Shown piece by piece: positions 29,903-38,900 of a stretch of 42,315 nucleotides of DNA. The notes beneath the pieces were generated by a model that saw only the letters and a list, made by a program, of their open reading frames with translations, was not told the origin of the DNA and searched no databases. The stretch is from an uncultured Gammaproteobacteria bacterium (GTDB lineage: Bacteria > Pseudomonadota > Gammaproteobacteria > Steroidobacterales > GCA-2729495), in contig CALGMY010000248.1 of the NCBI GenBank assembly GCA_937958785.1, positions 1-42,315 of the forward strand, read 5' to 3'. The position numbers were made by a program, and so were the translations under genes. Position 1 is the first letter of the stretch. Each line of letters opens with the position of its first letter.

Positions 29903-31405
29903 ATGACCACCCCGGTTCGACGCTGGCTGGTGCTGCTGTCGGGCCCGGCGCTCGCACTGGCCGTCTGGCTCGCATTGCCCGGCGGCTATACGGCCGCCGA
30001 CGGCTCGACTGCCGAGCTCACGACGGGTGCCCGGGCCGCCGCGGGGATCACCGCCTGGATGGCGCTCTGGTGGATCACCGACGTCATCCCGGTGTACGTC
30101 ACCGCGCTGCTGCCGCTCGCGCTGTTCCCGCTCACCGGGACGGCGACCGTGGCCGAGGCGGCGGGCGCCTACGGGGACCCGCTCATCTTCCTGTTCTTCG
30201 GCGGCTTCATCCTCGCCCTGGCGCTCGAGCGCTGGGGGCTGCACCGGCGGGTGGCCCTGACGGTGCTGCATTCGGTCGGCTCGCGACCAGCGCACATCGT
30301 CGGCGCCTTCATGGGCATCACGGCGTTCACCAGCCTCTGGGTCACCAACACGGCCACCACCCTCATGATGCTGCCCGTGGCGCAGAGCGTCGCCGACACG
30401 CTGGTGGGCGAGGGTGCACCGGGTACGGACCGGCGCCAGGCGGCCGACTTCAGTGCAGCGCTCATGCTGGGCGTGGCCTACGCCGCGTCCATCGGCGGCA
30501 TGGGCACCATGATCGGCACCGCACCCAACGTCTTCGTCGCGTCGTTCATCAACGGGCGGCTCGGGGCCGACGTCAGTTTCCTCGAGTGGATGCTCCTGAC
30601 GCTGCCCCTGGTGATGCTGCTGCTGGTCGCGGCCTGGTGGCTGCTGACCCGCGTGGTATTCCGCCTGCGCGGCGGCAACGTGGCCGGTGCCGGCCTCGTG
30701 CTGGACGGCCTCGCCCGGCAGCTCGGCCCGGTGTCCTCCGCCGAGCGCCGGACCGGGCTCGTGTTCGTCGCCACGGCTGCCGCCTGGGTGCTCCGCGGGT
30801 TCCTCGGCGACGTCACCGTCGGTGGCGTGCAGCCCTTCGCCGGCCTCACCGACGCGGGCATCGCCATCGCCGCCGCCATCCTGCTCTTCGTCCTGCCTGC
30901 CGGGACCGCGGCACCCGGCAAGGCGCTGGTCGACTGGGACACCGCCGTCCGGGTGCCCTGGGGGCTGCTGCTGCTCTTCGGCGGCGGGCTCTCCCTCGCG
31001 GCCAGCTTCCAGCAGACGGGGCTCGCGGACTTCGTGGCCGCTGGGGGGGCTGGTCTCGCGGGCCTGCCGGTCTGGGTGTTCGTGCTGTGCATCGCGGCCC
31101 TCGTGGTGTTCCTGTCGGAAATCGCGAGCAACGTGGCCACCGCCACCACGGTGGTTCCGCTGCTCGCGGCCCTGGCGGCCGGCGCCGGGCTTGCCCCGGT
31201 GCCGCTGGTGCTGGCCGCCTGCCTCGCCGCGAGCTGCGGCTTCATGCTGCCGGTCGCGACGCCCCCGAACGCCATCGTCTATGGCACCGGGCGCGTGACG
31301 GCGGGCCAGATGGCCCGCGCAGGTTTGCTGCTGAATGTGCTGGGTGTCCTGTTTATTACCGCCGTGACTTGCGGGATCATCATTCCCTACTTCGGAGTTC
31401 CTTGA
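29903..31405 (+). CDS. SLC13/DASS family anion transporter
   Basis: A 500-residue inner-membrane carrier with about 11–12 helices, of the divalent anion:sodium symporter family (dicarboxylates or sulfate). The two pseudo-repeat signatures are present: SLWVTNTATTLMMLP in the first half and SEIASNVATATTVVPLL in the second, both of the S-N-T type that binds sodium and substrate. The early segment ALWWITDVIPVYVTALLPLALFP is also typical. ATG 29903 is chosen; the longer open frame lies inside fabH. It overlaps the next start by one base (TGATG). The substrate cannot be deduced, and its place after fabH is unusual. Confidence 0.88.
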   Translation: MTTPVRRWLVLLSGPALALAVWLALPGGYTAADGSTAELTTGARAAAGITAWMALWWITDVIPVYVTALLPLALFPLTGTATVAEAAGAYGDPLIFLFFGGFILALALERWGLHRRVALTVLHSVGSRPAHIVGAFMGITAFTSLWVTNTATTLMMLPVAQSVADTLVGEGAPGTDRRQAADFSAALMLGVAYAASIGGMGTMIGTAPNVFVASFINGRLGADVSFLEWMLLTLPLVMLLLVAAWWLLTRVVFRLRGGNVAGAGLVLDGLARQLGPVSSAERRTGLVFVATAAAWVLRGFLGDVTVGGVQPFAGLTDAGIAIAAAILLFVLPAGTAAPGKALVDWDTAVRVPWGLLLLFGGGLSLAASFQQTGLADFVAAGGAGLAGLPVWVFVLCIAALVVFLSEIASNVATATTVVPLLAALAAGAGLAPVPLVLAACLAASCGFMLPVATPPNAIVYGTGRVTAGQMARAGLLLNVLGVLFITAVTCGIIIPYFGVP

Positions 31406-32394
31406 TGCAGTGCAGAGTGAAGACCGGCGCGGAGCGCCCGGGTCCCCGTCGCGCCTGCCAGGCGGCGCTGGCCGCCCTCGGCCTCGCATTGCCGCTGGCG
31501 GCACTGGCCACGGCCGACACGTTCACCCTGGTGCCGGACGTGCAGGTGGTGGGCAGCATCCAGACCGTGCCAGCCGCCCAGGCCGACACGCTCACCGACA
31601 TCGCCCGGGTCCACGGCCTCGGCTACGAGGAAATCGTGTGGGCGAATCGCAAGGTGGACATCTGGCTGCCGGGGGAGGGCACCCCGGTGGTCCTGCCGAA
31701 GAGCTTCATCCTCCCGGGTGACATCCGGGAGGGTGTGGTGGTGAACATCGCCGAGTACCGGCTTTACCACTACTACCGGGTGAACGGCCAGCAGATGGTG
31801 TCCACGTTCCCGATCAGCATCGGCCGCATGGACTGGGCGACGCCCATCGGCCGGTGGACGGTGACCGGCAAGCAGAAGGACCCGCCCTGGTATCCGCCCG
31901 AGTCCATCCGGCGGGAGCACCTGGAGGACGGGCGCGGGTTCCTCGCCAAGGTCGTGCCGCCGGGCCCCGACAATCCCCTCGGACGCTACGCCATGCGCCT
32001 CAGCGCGAGCGGCTACCTCATCCATGGCACGAACCGGCCGGTGGGCGTCGGCATGCAGGTGACCCACGGCTGCATCCGCATGTACCCGGAGGACATCGAG
32101 TGGCTGTTCCCGCAGGTGCCGGTGAACACGCCGGTGCAGATCATGAACCAGCCCTACAAGTTCGGCTGGGCCGGCAGCGAGCTTTATCTCGAGGTGCATC
32201 CGCCGCTGGACGATGATCAGGCGACGAGGGAGCGGGAGATGACGGCGCTCACCGAGCAGTACGTGCTGCTCACCCGGGACCGGCCCGCGCGCATTGACTG
32301 GCAAGCAGTCGAAGAGGCCTACCGCCGCCGGGATGGCATCCCGGTGCGGGTCGGCACGGCCATCGGCCCGACGGAGTCCGTCGCGGCCTTCTAG
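31405..32394 (+). CDS. Periplasmic L,D-transpeptidase, ErfK/YbiS type
   Basis: A 329-residue exported enzyme. A signal peptide with an unusually long basic N-region precedes the hydrophobic LAALGLALPLAAL (cleavage near ATA, about 37). A LysM-like segment (about 46–104, DTLTDIARVHGLGYEEIVWAN) binds peptidoglycan, and the YkuD domain (about 110–248) has IHGTN and THGCIRM with nucleophile C223. Known: E. coli enzymes of this layout attach Braun lipoprotein to peptidoglycan or form 3-3 cross-links. The convergent gene across the terminator encodes an Lpp/OprI-type lipoprotein, a plausible substrate. GGAG precedes the ATG. Confidence 0.92.
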   Translation: MQCRVKTGAERPGPRRACQAALAALGLALPLAALATADTFTLVPDVQVVGSIQTVPAAQADTLTDIARVHGLGYEEIVWANRKVDIWLPGEGTPVVLPKSFILPGDIREGVVVNIAEYRLYHYYRVNGQQMVSTFPISIGRMDWATPIGRWTVTGKQKDPPWYPPESIRREHLEDGRGFLAKVVPPGPDNPLGRYAMRLSASGYLIHGTNRPVGVGMQVTHGCIRMYPEDIEWLFPQVPVNTPVQIMNQPYKFGWAGSELYLEVHPPLDDDQATREREMTALTEQYVLLTRDRPARIDWQAVEEAYRRRDGIPVRVGTAIGPTESVAAF

Positions 32395-32420
32395 ACGCCG
32401 GCGCCACGCCACGAGGCGGG

Positions 32421-32455
32421 CAAAAAAAAAGCCGCAGCTTGCGCTGCGGCTTTTG
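32421..32455. terminator. Bidirectional intrinsic terminator
   Basis: The stem GCCGCAGC/GCTGCGGC closes on a TTGC loop and is flanked by an A-run on the left and TTTT on the right; the flanks extend the pairing to 12. It serves both the transpeptidase gene on the plus strand and the lipoprotein gene on the minus strand. Confidence 0.92.
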
Positions 32456-32496
32456 CCTCCGGCCCCACAGGGGGGCCTTCGGTAACGGTAGCCGGC

Positions 32497-32802
32497 TTAC
32501 TTGGCCTGGCTCCGCTTGAACATGCGGTCGATCTTCTCGTTGGTAGCGTCGCAGCAGGACTGGGCCTGGTTGGCGGCGTTCAGGGCCTGGTTGGCCGTGC
32601 TCTGCGCACCGGAGGCGGTCTGCTTGGCTTCGTTGGCGGCGGCGCTGGCGGCATCAGCAGCCGACTTTGCGGCCGACGCGTCGGCGGCGATGCGGTCCAC
32701 GCGGGCGGAGAGCTCGTCCAGCTTGGTGGTGGAGGCGCAGCCGGAAGCGATCACAAGGGCGAGAGCCAGAGCGCTTCCCTTAAGGGCGGTACTGATCTTC
32801 AT
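32497..32802 (-). CDS. Lpp/OprI-type outer-membrane lipoprotein, alanine zipper
   Basis: A 101-residue lipoprotein. The signal peptide ends in the lipobox IASGC with acylated C22; position +2 is Ala, not Asp, so Lol sorting should send it to the outer membrane. The mature part is an Ala-rich heptad coiled coil (about 30–82). The C-terminus NEKIDRMFKRSQAK parallels OprI and ends in lysine, the residue through which Braun-type lipoproteins are linked to peptidoglycan. Oddly, the coiled coil ends in a Cys-Cys pair (C83–C84), absent from OprI and Lpp. GAGGAA precedes the ATG. The convergent L,D-transpeptidase could do the attaching. Confidence 0.92.
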   Translation of the reverse strand: MKISTALKGSALALALVIASGCASTTKLDELSARVDRIAADASAAKSAADAASAAANEAKQTASGAQSTANQALNAANQAQSCCDATNEKIDRMFKRSQAK

Positions 32803-32859
32803 TTAGAGTTCCTCAACAGCAGATTTAAGGTAAACAACAAACCCGGAGAATTTTCGCCG

Positions 32860-32891
32860 AGAAGCAAGAAACCGCCATCAGGCGGGCTTCT
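32860..32891 (-). promoter_or_regulatory. Stem-loop in the lipoprotein mRNA leader
   Basis: AGAAGC/GCTTCT and CCGCC/GGCGG form a two-part stem with a four-base loop and a six-base bulge. It begins at the predicted 5' end of the mRNA and could protect it from decay. On the minus strand TTTCTT follows the inner stem, so a weak terminator is the alternative. Confidence 0.45.
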
Positions 32892-32898
32892 GCGGAAA

Positions 32899-32927
32899 AT
32901 GATGACGGAATAAAGGTTAAATCGCAA
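32899..32927 (-). promoter_or_regulatory. Candidate promoter for the lipoprotein gene
   Basis: The minus strand has TTGCGA (32922–32927), 17 bases, then CATCAT (32899–32904). Each hexamer matches consensus at four positions. The predicted start is near 32892, giving a leader of about 90 bases. Confidence 0.4.
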
Positions 32928-32980
32928 TCTGGAATCGGCGTGGCGCGCGGCTTGCGGCGGGAAGGTTGCGGAGTCGCGAC

Positions 32981-33010
32981 AGAGGGTTGTGGCGGAGAGG
33001 GTTGTGGCGG
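32981..33010. repeat. Perfect 15-base tandem duplication upstream of lexA
   Basis: AGAGGGTTGTGGCGG occurs twice, end to end (32981–32995 and 32996–33010), with a degenerate copy just before (GAAGGTTGCGGAG). It lies about 30 bases upstream of the lexA -35. Confidence 0.75.
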
Positions 33011-33038
33011 CGGGTCCGGCCAGGGGGACCGGACCACC

Positions 33039-33066
33039 TTGCCACCCGGGGGCGTCTGTATATACT
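33039..33066 (+). promoter_or_regulatory. lexA-imuA-imuB-dnaE2 promoter
   Basis: TTGCCA (33039–33044), a 16-base spacer and TATACT (33061–33066). The -10 lies inside LexA box 1, so repressor binding should block polymerase. Confidence 0.65.
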
Positions 33067-33071
33067 CCCAG
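33056..33071 (+). promoter_or_regulatory. LexA box 1
   Basis: CTGTATATACTCCCAG fits CTG-N10-CAG; the right half lacks the A of ACAG, so it is probably the weaker site. It overlaps the -10. Confidence 0.8.
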
Positions 33072-33073
33072 TC

Positions 33074-33089
33074 CTGTACGTTCATACAG
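33074..33089 (+). promoter_or_regulatory. LexA box 2
   Basis: CTGTACGTTCATACAG is a full CTGT-N8-ACAG match. Its centre is 18 bases from that of box 1. It covers the predicted transcription start and abuts the lexA ribosome-binding site (AGGAG). Confidence 0.88.
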
Positions 33090-33101
33090 GAGTGGAGCCC
33101 C

Positions 33102-33749
33102 ATGTCCCCCAGCCCCGACCTGACGCCCCGCCAGCTGGAAATCCTCGACTTCATTCAACGGTTCATCGCGGAAACCGGCATGCCGCCCACCCGCGCGGAC
33201 ATGGCCCGGGAACTGGGCTTCCGGTCCGCCAATGCCGCCGAGGAACACCTGCGGGCCCTGGCGCGCAAGGGGGTCCTCGAACTGCTCCCCGGCCGCTCCC
33301 GGGGGATCCGCCTCCTGGAGGCGCCGGCACGCCCGTCCGGCGACGCGGACGACGAGGGCCTGCCGCTGGTGGGGCGTGTCGCTGCCGGCCAGCCGATCCT
33401 CGCCGCCGAACACATCGAGGCCCGCTACCGGATCGACCTGGCGCTCTTCAATCCGCGTCCCCACTACCTGCTGCGGGTGCAGGGCATGAGCATGCGCGAT
33501 GCGGGCATCCTCGATGGTGACCTGGTCGCGGTCCGCCGCCAGCCCGACGTCCGCAACGGCCAGATCGTGGTGGCCCGCCTCGAGGAGGAAGTCACGGTCA
33601 AGCGGTACCGGCAGGCCGGCACCACCGTCACGCTGCTGCCCCAGAACCCGGACTACGAGCCCATCAAGGTCGATCTCAAGGCCGAGCACCTGGTCATCGA
33701 GGGCGTGGTCGTGGGCGTCATCCGCAGTGGCCTCGCCACGGCGGCCTGA
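33102..33749 (+). CDS. lexA: SOS repressor LexA
   Basis: A 215-residue self-cleaving repressor. The winged helix-turn-helix domain (about 1–70) contains PTRADMARELGFRSANAAEEHLRAL. The cleavage site is A95–G96 in GRVAAGQPI, and the serine/lysine dyad is S130 (GMSM) and K167 (TVKRY). RecA-ssDNA filaments stimulate cleavage. It represses itself and the three downstream genes through two LexA boxes. ATG 33102 follows GGAG; a GTG at 32940 in the same frame is rejected because the promoter and operators lie between. The recognition helix is of the gammaproteobacterial type, matching the CTGT-N8-ACAG boxes. Confidence 0.98.
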   Translation: MSPSPDLTPRQLEILDFIQRFIAETGMPPTRADMARELGFRSANAAEEHLRALARKGVLELLPGRSRGIRLLEAPARPSGDADDEGLPLVGRVAAGQPILAAEHIEARYRIDLALFNPRPHYLLRVQGMSMRDAGILDGDLVAVRRQPDVRNGQIVVARLEEEVTVKRYRQAGTTVTLLPQNPDYEPIKVDLKAEHLVIEGVVVGVIRSGLATAA

Positions 33750-33769
33750 CGACGGCCACCGGATGACGG

Positions 33770-34360
33770 ATGTCGGATGCGCCGGTGGCGTCGCTGATCC
33801 CCACGGGCTTTGCCGCCCTCGATGTCCTGCTCGGTGGGGGCTGGCCCACTGGCGTGCTCACGGAACTGCTCGTGCCGCACCCGGGTGGCGCGGAACTCGG
33901 GTTGCTCTGTCCTGCCCTGGCGCGGCTCAGTGGCGATGCCGCCCGCGGCTGGGTCATGTTGATTGCGCCGCCCCGGCTGCCCTACGCGCCCGGTCTCCGG
34001 GGGCAGGGCCTCGTGCTCGAGCGGCTGGTGCTCGTGAAGGTGCGCCAGGCGCCCGAGGCCCTGTGGGCCCTGGATGAAACCCTGCGCGCTGGCGCCTGCG
34101 CCGGCGTCATTGCCTGGGCCGGCACGGCGGCGCTCCCGCGCCACGCCCGTCCCCTGCTGCAGCGACTCCACCTGCTGGCGGGCAGGCAGACCTGCTGGGC
34201 GGTGCTGGTCCGGGCGGCCCGCTGCCGCCCCGAGCGGTCGCCGGCCCGGTTGCGGCTCGAGCTCCGCACCCCCGCGCCCGACCGGCTGCAGGTGGAGGTC
34301 TTTCGCAACGGCTGGCGCGGTGCGGGCGCCGTCACCCTCGAGCGGTGCTTTCCGGAGTGA
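33770..34360 (+). CDS. imuA: ImuA, translesion synthesis accessory protein
   Basis: A 196-residue RecA-fold-like protein of the ImuA/SulA-related group, part of the ImuA-ImuB-DnaE2 mutasome. The start IPTGFAALDVLLGGGWPTGVLTELL matches the N-terminus of ImuA, where the RecA P-loop is degenerate (no G-K-T), and LERLVLVKVRQAPEALWALDETLRAG is the other conserved block. No ATPase activity is predicted. ATG 33770 lies 20 bases after lexA with only a weak ribosome-binding site. A cell-division inhibitor SulA is the alternative reading, but the gene order makes ImuA much more likely. Confidence 0.9.
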   Translation: MSDAPVASLIPTGFAALDVLLGGGWPTGVLTELLVPHPGGAELGLLCPALARLSGDAARGWVMLIAPPRLPYAPGLRGQGLVLERLVLVKVRQAPEALWALDETLRAGACAGVIAWAGTAALPRHARPLLQRLHLLAGRQTCWAVLVRAARCRPERSPARLRLELRTPAPDRLQVEVFRNGWRGAGAVTLERCFPE

Positions 34361-34363
34361 GGC

Positions 34364-35902
34364 ATGCCGAGGCCCGTTCCGCGCCCGCATCTGCCCGGGT
34401 CCCCGGCGCTCCTGCCGCCCGAGCTGCCCGCCCGGGCCGCGTCCGCCGGCCCCGCCCCGGGCAGCCGGCTCTGGCTCTGCCTGCACCTGCCGGAACTGTC
34501 CCTCGAGGTCCAGGACCCGTCGCCGGGTAAGGACGGGCCCCGGGCGGTCTGGGCCGGGGAGGGACGTCGCGCGCTCATCATCACGGCCAACGGGCCTGCC
34601 CGGGAACTGGGCGTGCACCCCGGCCTGCCGCTCAACGGGGCCCTCGCCCGGGTGCCGCGCCTCGACATCCACCCCCGCCGTCCCGACCTGGAGGCGGCGG
34701 CGCTCGCCCGTCTTGCCGGGTGGGCGGGCCGCTTCACGCCCACGGTGGTCATCGAGCCGGCGGGTGCCCTGCTGCTCGAGGTGCGGGGCAGCCTGCGTCT
34801 GTTCAACGGCCTCGAGGCGTTGAGGGCGGCCGTGGCCGGGGAAGTGGCGTCCCTGGGGCATGGGGCACGACTGGCCTCGGCACCCACGGCCCGGGGGGCG
34901 TTGTGGCTGGCCCGGGCCGCCGTCCCCCCGGCACCGTTCCGCCGGGCGCTGGCGGCTCTGCCCGTCGAACACCTGGGCTGGCCGGACCGGGTCGTGCGTG
35001 CACTCGTGCAGACCGGGCTCAGCACCGTGGGCGACTGCCTGCGCCTGCCGCGGGAGGGTTTCGCGCGACGCTGGGGTGCCGGGCGCCTGCGGGAACTGGA
35101 CGAGGCCCTCGGCCGGTCACCCGAGGTCTTTACGGTCCACGTGCCCGCCACCCGCTTCACGGCCTCCCGGGAACTGCCGGCGGAGACCCGCGAGGTCACC
35201 CGGCTGATCGCTGGCGCGACGCCGCTCCTCGCGGAACTCGGCGCCACGCTCACGGCCCGGCAGGCGGCCGTGGGCCGGCTCTGGTGCCGGCTGGGGATGG
35301 CGGATGCCACCGAGACCCGCCTGTGCCTGGTGCTGCGCCAGCCGGCGGGGCCTGACGCGGCCGGGCGCCTGCCGGGCCTGTTGCGGCTCAGGCTCGAGGG
35401 GCTCGCGCTGTCCGCACCGGTCACCCGGCTCACGCTCCAGGCTGACCTCGAGCCCGCGGCCGCGCCTGCCGGCACGGACCTGCTCGGCGCGGCCCTGCAG
35501 CCCGGCGATGGCCTGCCGGCGCTCCTCGACCGGCTGCGGGCCCGGCTGGGCGGCCCGGCGGTGCAGGGGCTCGCCCTGCGGGCAGAGCATCGGCCCGAGC
35601 GCGCCTTCTGCCCGGTGCCGGAGCCCGGCGCCGGCGGCAGCCCGGCCACCGGGCTGCCGCGCCGTCCGCGGCCGGTCTGGCTGCTGCCCGAGCCCCGGGG
35701 CCTTGCCCTGGTGGCTGGCCAGCCGGCCTGGCAGGGCGCGCTCTGCCTCGAGGCCGGTCCCGAGCGCATCGAGAGCGGCTGGTGGGACGGGGGTGACATC
35801 CGCCGGGACTACTACCGGGCCAGCAATGCCCGGGGCGCCATGCTGTGGATCTACCAGGACCTGCGCACCCGGCGCTGGTACCTGCACGGGGTGTTCGGGT
35901 GA
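34364..35902 (+). CDS. imuB: ImuB, catalytically dead Y-family polymerase homologue
   Basis: A 512-residue Y-family-like protein that bridges DnaE2 to the sliding clamp in other bacteria. The position of the first catalytic motif (D-x-D in true polymerases) reads LCLHLPELSLEV, and the S-(I/V)-D-E-A motif reads IEPAGALLLEV, so the metal-binding acidic residues are lost. The C-terminus RDYYRASNARGAMLWIYQD followed by RRWYLHGVFG is diagnostic. No obvious clamp-binding motif was found. An N-terminal Pro-rich stretch of about 30 residues may be an over-extended start. GGAG precedes the ATG, and the stop overlaps the dnaE2 GTG. Confidence 0.93.
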   Translation: MPRPVPRPHLPGSPALLPPELPARAASAGPAPGSRLWLCLHLPELSLEVQDPSPGKDGPRAVWAGEGRRALIITANGPARELGVHPGLPLNGALARVPRLDIHPRRPDLEAAALARLAGWAGRFTPTVVIEPAGALLLEVRGSLRLFNGLEALRAAVAGEVASLGHGARLASAPTARGALWLARAAVPPAPFRRALAALPVEHLGWPDRVVRALVQTGLSTVGDCLRLPREGFARRWGAGRLRELDEALGRSPEVFTVHVPATRFTASRELPAETREVTRLIAGATPLLAELGATLTARQAAVGRLWCRLGMADATETRLCLVLRQPAGPDAAGRLPGLLRLRLEGLALSAPVTRLTLQADLEPAAAPAGTDLLGAALQPGDGLPALLDRLRARLGGPAVQGLALRAEHRPERAFCPVPEPGAGGSPATGLPRRPRPVWLLPEPRGLALVAGQPAWQGALCLEAGPERIESGWWDGGDIRRDYYRASNARGAMLWIYQDLRTRRWYLHGVFG

Positions 35903-38900
35903 GCAACTACGCGGAACTGCACTGCCTCAGCAACTTCAGCTTCCTGCGCGGGGCCTCCCACCCGGCCGAGCTCGTGGAGCGGGCCGCGGCGCTCGGTTAT
36001 GCCGCGCTGGCCCTGACCGACGAGTGCTCGGTCGCCGGCCTCGTGCGGGCCCACGTGGCGGCCCGGCGCCACGGCCTGCGCCTCCTGGCCGGCAGCGAGT
36101 TCACGCTGGCCGATGGCCTGCGGCTGGTCGTGCTCGCCGCCGACCGGGAAGGCTATGCGGCCCTCTGCGGCCTCATCACCCGGGGCCGGCGCGCGGCGGA
36201 GAAGGGCTGCTATCACCTGGAGCGGGCGGACTGCCTGTCGTTGCCCGCCGGCTGTCTGGTGCTGTGGCTGCCACCGGGGGGTGTCGCGGCGCCTGCCGCG
36301 GCCGATGCGGCCTGGTTCCAGGCCCATTTCCCCGGCCGCGCCTGGCTGGCCGTGGAACTGCACGCGGACGGCGACGAGGCGGCCCGCTGCGCCCGGCTGT
36401 GCGCATTTGCCCGGGAACACGGCCTGCCGGCCGTGGCCGCTGGCGACGTGCACATGCACGTGCGTGGCCGGCGCGCCGTGCAGGACACCCTCACCGCCAT
36501 CCGCCGCCGGGCGCCCCTCGGGGCCGGTGCAGCCGGGCTGCAGGCCAACGGTGAACGCCACCTGCGCAGCCTCGCCGGGCTGCGCCGCGCCTATCCGGCG
36601 GCGCTGCTCGAGGCCACGCTCGAGATCGCGGGCCGCGTGACGTTCTCCCTGGACCAGCTGCGCTACCAGTACCCGGTCGAACTCGTGCCGCCGGGTCACA
36701 CGCCCGCCACCTGGCTGCGCCACCGGACCCTCGAGGGCGCCGCCGAGCGTTGGCCCGCCGGCCCGCCCGCCGGTGTCGGCGCGCAGCTGGAGCACGAGCT
36801 CGCGCTCATCGGCGAGCTGCGCTACGAGGCCTACTTCCTCACCGTCGACGACCTCGTCCGGTTCGCCCGTCGCCAGGGCATCCTCTGCCAGGGTCGCGGG
36901 TCCGCCGCCAATTCCGTCGTCTGCTTCTGCCTGGGCATCACCGAGGTGGATCCGGCCCGCATGTCGCTGCTCTTCGAGCGCTTCATCTCCCGGGAGCGCA
37001 ACGAGCCGCCCGACATCGACGTGGACTTCGAGCACGAGCGCCGGGAGGAGGTGATCCAGTACCTCTACCGCCGCCACGGCCGGGACCGGGCGGCGCTCAC
37101 CGCCACCGTCATCACCTACTGCCCGCGCAGTGCCATCCGCGACGTGGGCCGGGCCCTCGGCCTCGCCGAGGCCCAGCTGGACGTCCTCACCCGCAACCTG
37201 CACTGGTGGGACGGCCAGGTCATCGCGCCGGAGCGGCTGCGGGAGTCCGGCTTCGATCCCGGCAATCCGCTGCTGCACCGGCTGGTGGTCCTCGCCGGCC
37301 AGATCATCGGCTTTCCCCGGCACCTGTCCCAGCACGTGGGCGGCTTCGTGATCGCCGGCGAGCCCCTCTGGCGCCTGGTGCCCATCGAGAACGCGGCCAT
37401 GGCCGACCGGACCGTGATCCAGTGGGACAAGGACGACCTGGACGAGATGGGGCTGCTCAAGGTGGATGTGCTCGGGCTCGGCATGCTTGCCGCGATCCGC
37501 CGCAGCTTCGAGCTGCTCCGCCAGCACAAGGGGCTGGACCTCACCCTGCATTCGGTGCCCGCCGAGGACCCCGCCGTCTACGCCATGATCAGCCGTGCCG
37601 ACACCATGGGCGTGTTCCAGATCGAGTCCCGGGCCCAGATGGCCATGCTGCCGCGCCTGAAGCCCGCCTGCTACTACGACCTGGTCATCGAGGTCGCCAT
37701 CATCCGGCCCGGCCCCATCCAGGGTGACATGGTGCATCCCTACCTGCGGCGCCGGAACGGCGAGGAGCCCGTCAGCTACCCCGGCCCGGAGGTCCGCCGG
37801 GTACTCGAGCGGGTGATGCAGATCGCCGTGGTCGCCGCGGGCTTCTCGCCCGGCGAGGCGGACCAGCTGCGGCGGGCCATGGCGGCCTGGCGCCGCCAGG
37901 GCGGCCTCGGTCACTTCGAGCAGCGGCTGATCGACGGCATGCGGGCCCGTCACTACTCCGAGCCGTTCGCCCGCCAGATCTTCCAGCAGATCTGCGGCTT
38001 CGGCGAATACGGATTCCCCGAGTCCCATGCCGCGAGCTTCGCCCTGCTCGTGTACGTCTCGGCCTGGCTCAAGCACCACGAGCCCGCTGCCTTCTGCTGC
38101 GCCCTGCTGAACAGCCAGCCCATGGGGTTCTACGCGCCTTCCCAGCTGGTCCAGGATGTGCGGCGGGCCGGTGTCCTGGTGCGCCCCGTCGACGTGAACC
38201 ACAGCGACTTCGACTGCACCCTCGAGCCGGTGCCGGGGGGTGGCCACGCGCTCCGCCTCGGCCTCCGGCTGGCCGGCGGGCTGGGGCCGGCGGCAGGGCG
38301 CAGGGTGGTGACAGGCCGGGGAGGGGCGTCCTACCGGACCGTGCAGGACCTGGCGGAACGCACCGGCCTCGGCGCCCGGGAACTCGGGGCGCTCGCGGCC
38401 GCCGGCGCCCTGGCCGGGGTGGCTGGCCATCGCCACCGGGCCCACTGGGCCGTGGCCGGCGTCGAGCCCCCGCTGCCCGTGTTCCCGACGCAGGCGCTGG
38501 CCGAGGGCCTGCCCCTGCTCCGGACGCCGACCGAGGGCCAGGACATCGTGGCCGACTACCGGAGCCTGGGGCTCTCCCTGGGTCGCCATCCGCTGGCCCT
38601 GCTGCGGGCCAGCCTGCGCCGCCGGGGCGTCTGCACGGCCGGTGAGCTTCAGGAGGCCCGGGACGAGGCGCGGGTGCACACGGCGGGCATCGTCACCACC
38701 CGTCAGCGGCCGGGCAGCGCGGGCGGGGTCACGTTCGTGACGCTGGAGGACGAGACGGGCTACGTCAACCTGGTCGTCTGGCGGCAGCTGGCCGAGCGCC
38801 AGCGACGCGTGCTGCTGGAATCACGCCTGCTGGGCGTGTGGGGGAAGGTGCAGCGGCAGGGGGACGTGCTGCACGTGGTTGCCGCGCGCCTCGCGGATTA

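Larger units (their letters stand above)
32803..33101. other. Divergent control region between lpp and lexA
   Basis: About 300 bases without a gene. It holds the lipoprotein leader and promoter, a 15-base tandem repeat, the lexA promoter and two LexA boxes. The left half is visibly richer in A and T than the rest of the window. Confidence 0.7.

Noticed and set aside
29495..31504. A 669-residue antisense frame over fabH and the DASS transporter
   Set aside because: Composition is His/Gln/Gly/Arg repeats typical of shadows, and it crosses three confident genes.
32940..33101. A longer LexA starting at GTG 32940
   Set aside because: The promoter and both LexA boxes lie between that codon and the conserved N-terminus, so it would not be in the transcript.
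35851..38679. A 942-residue open frame opposite dnaE2
   Set aside because: It is a GC-bias shadow: dnaE2 has family motifs throughout, while the antisense translation is repetitive Gly/Arg/His/Gln sequence with no recognisable domain.
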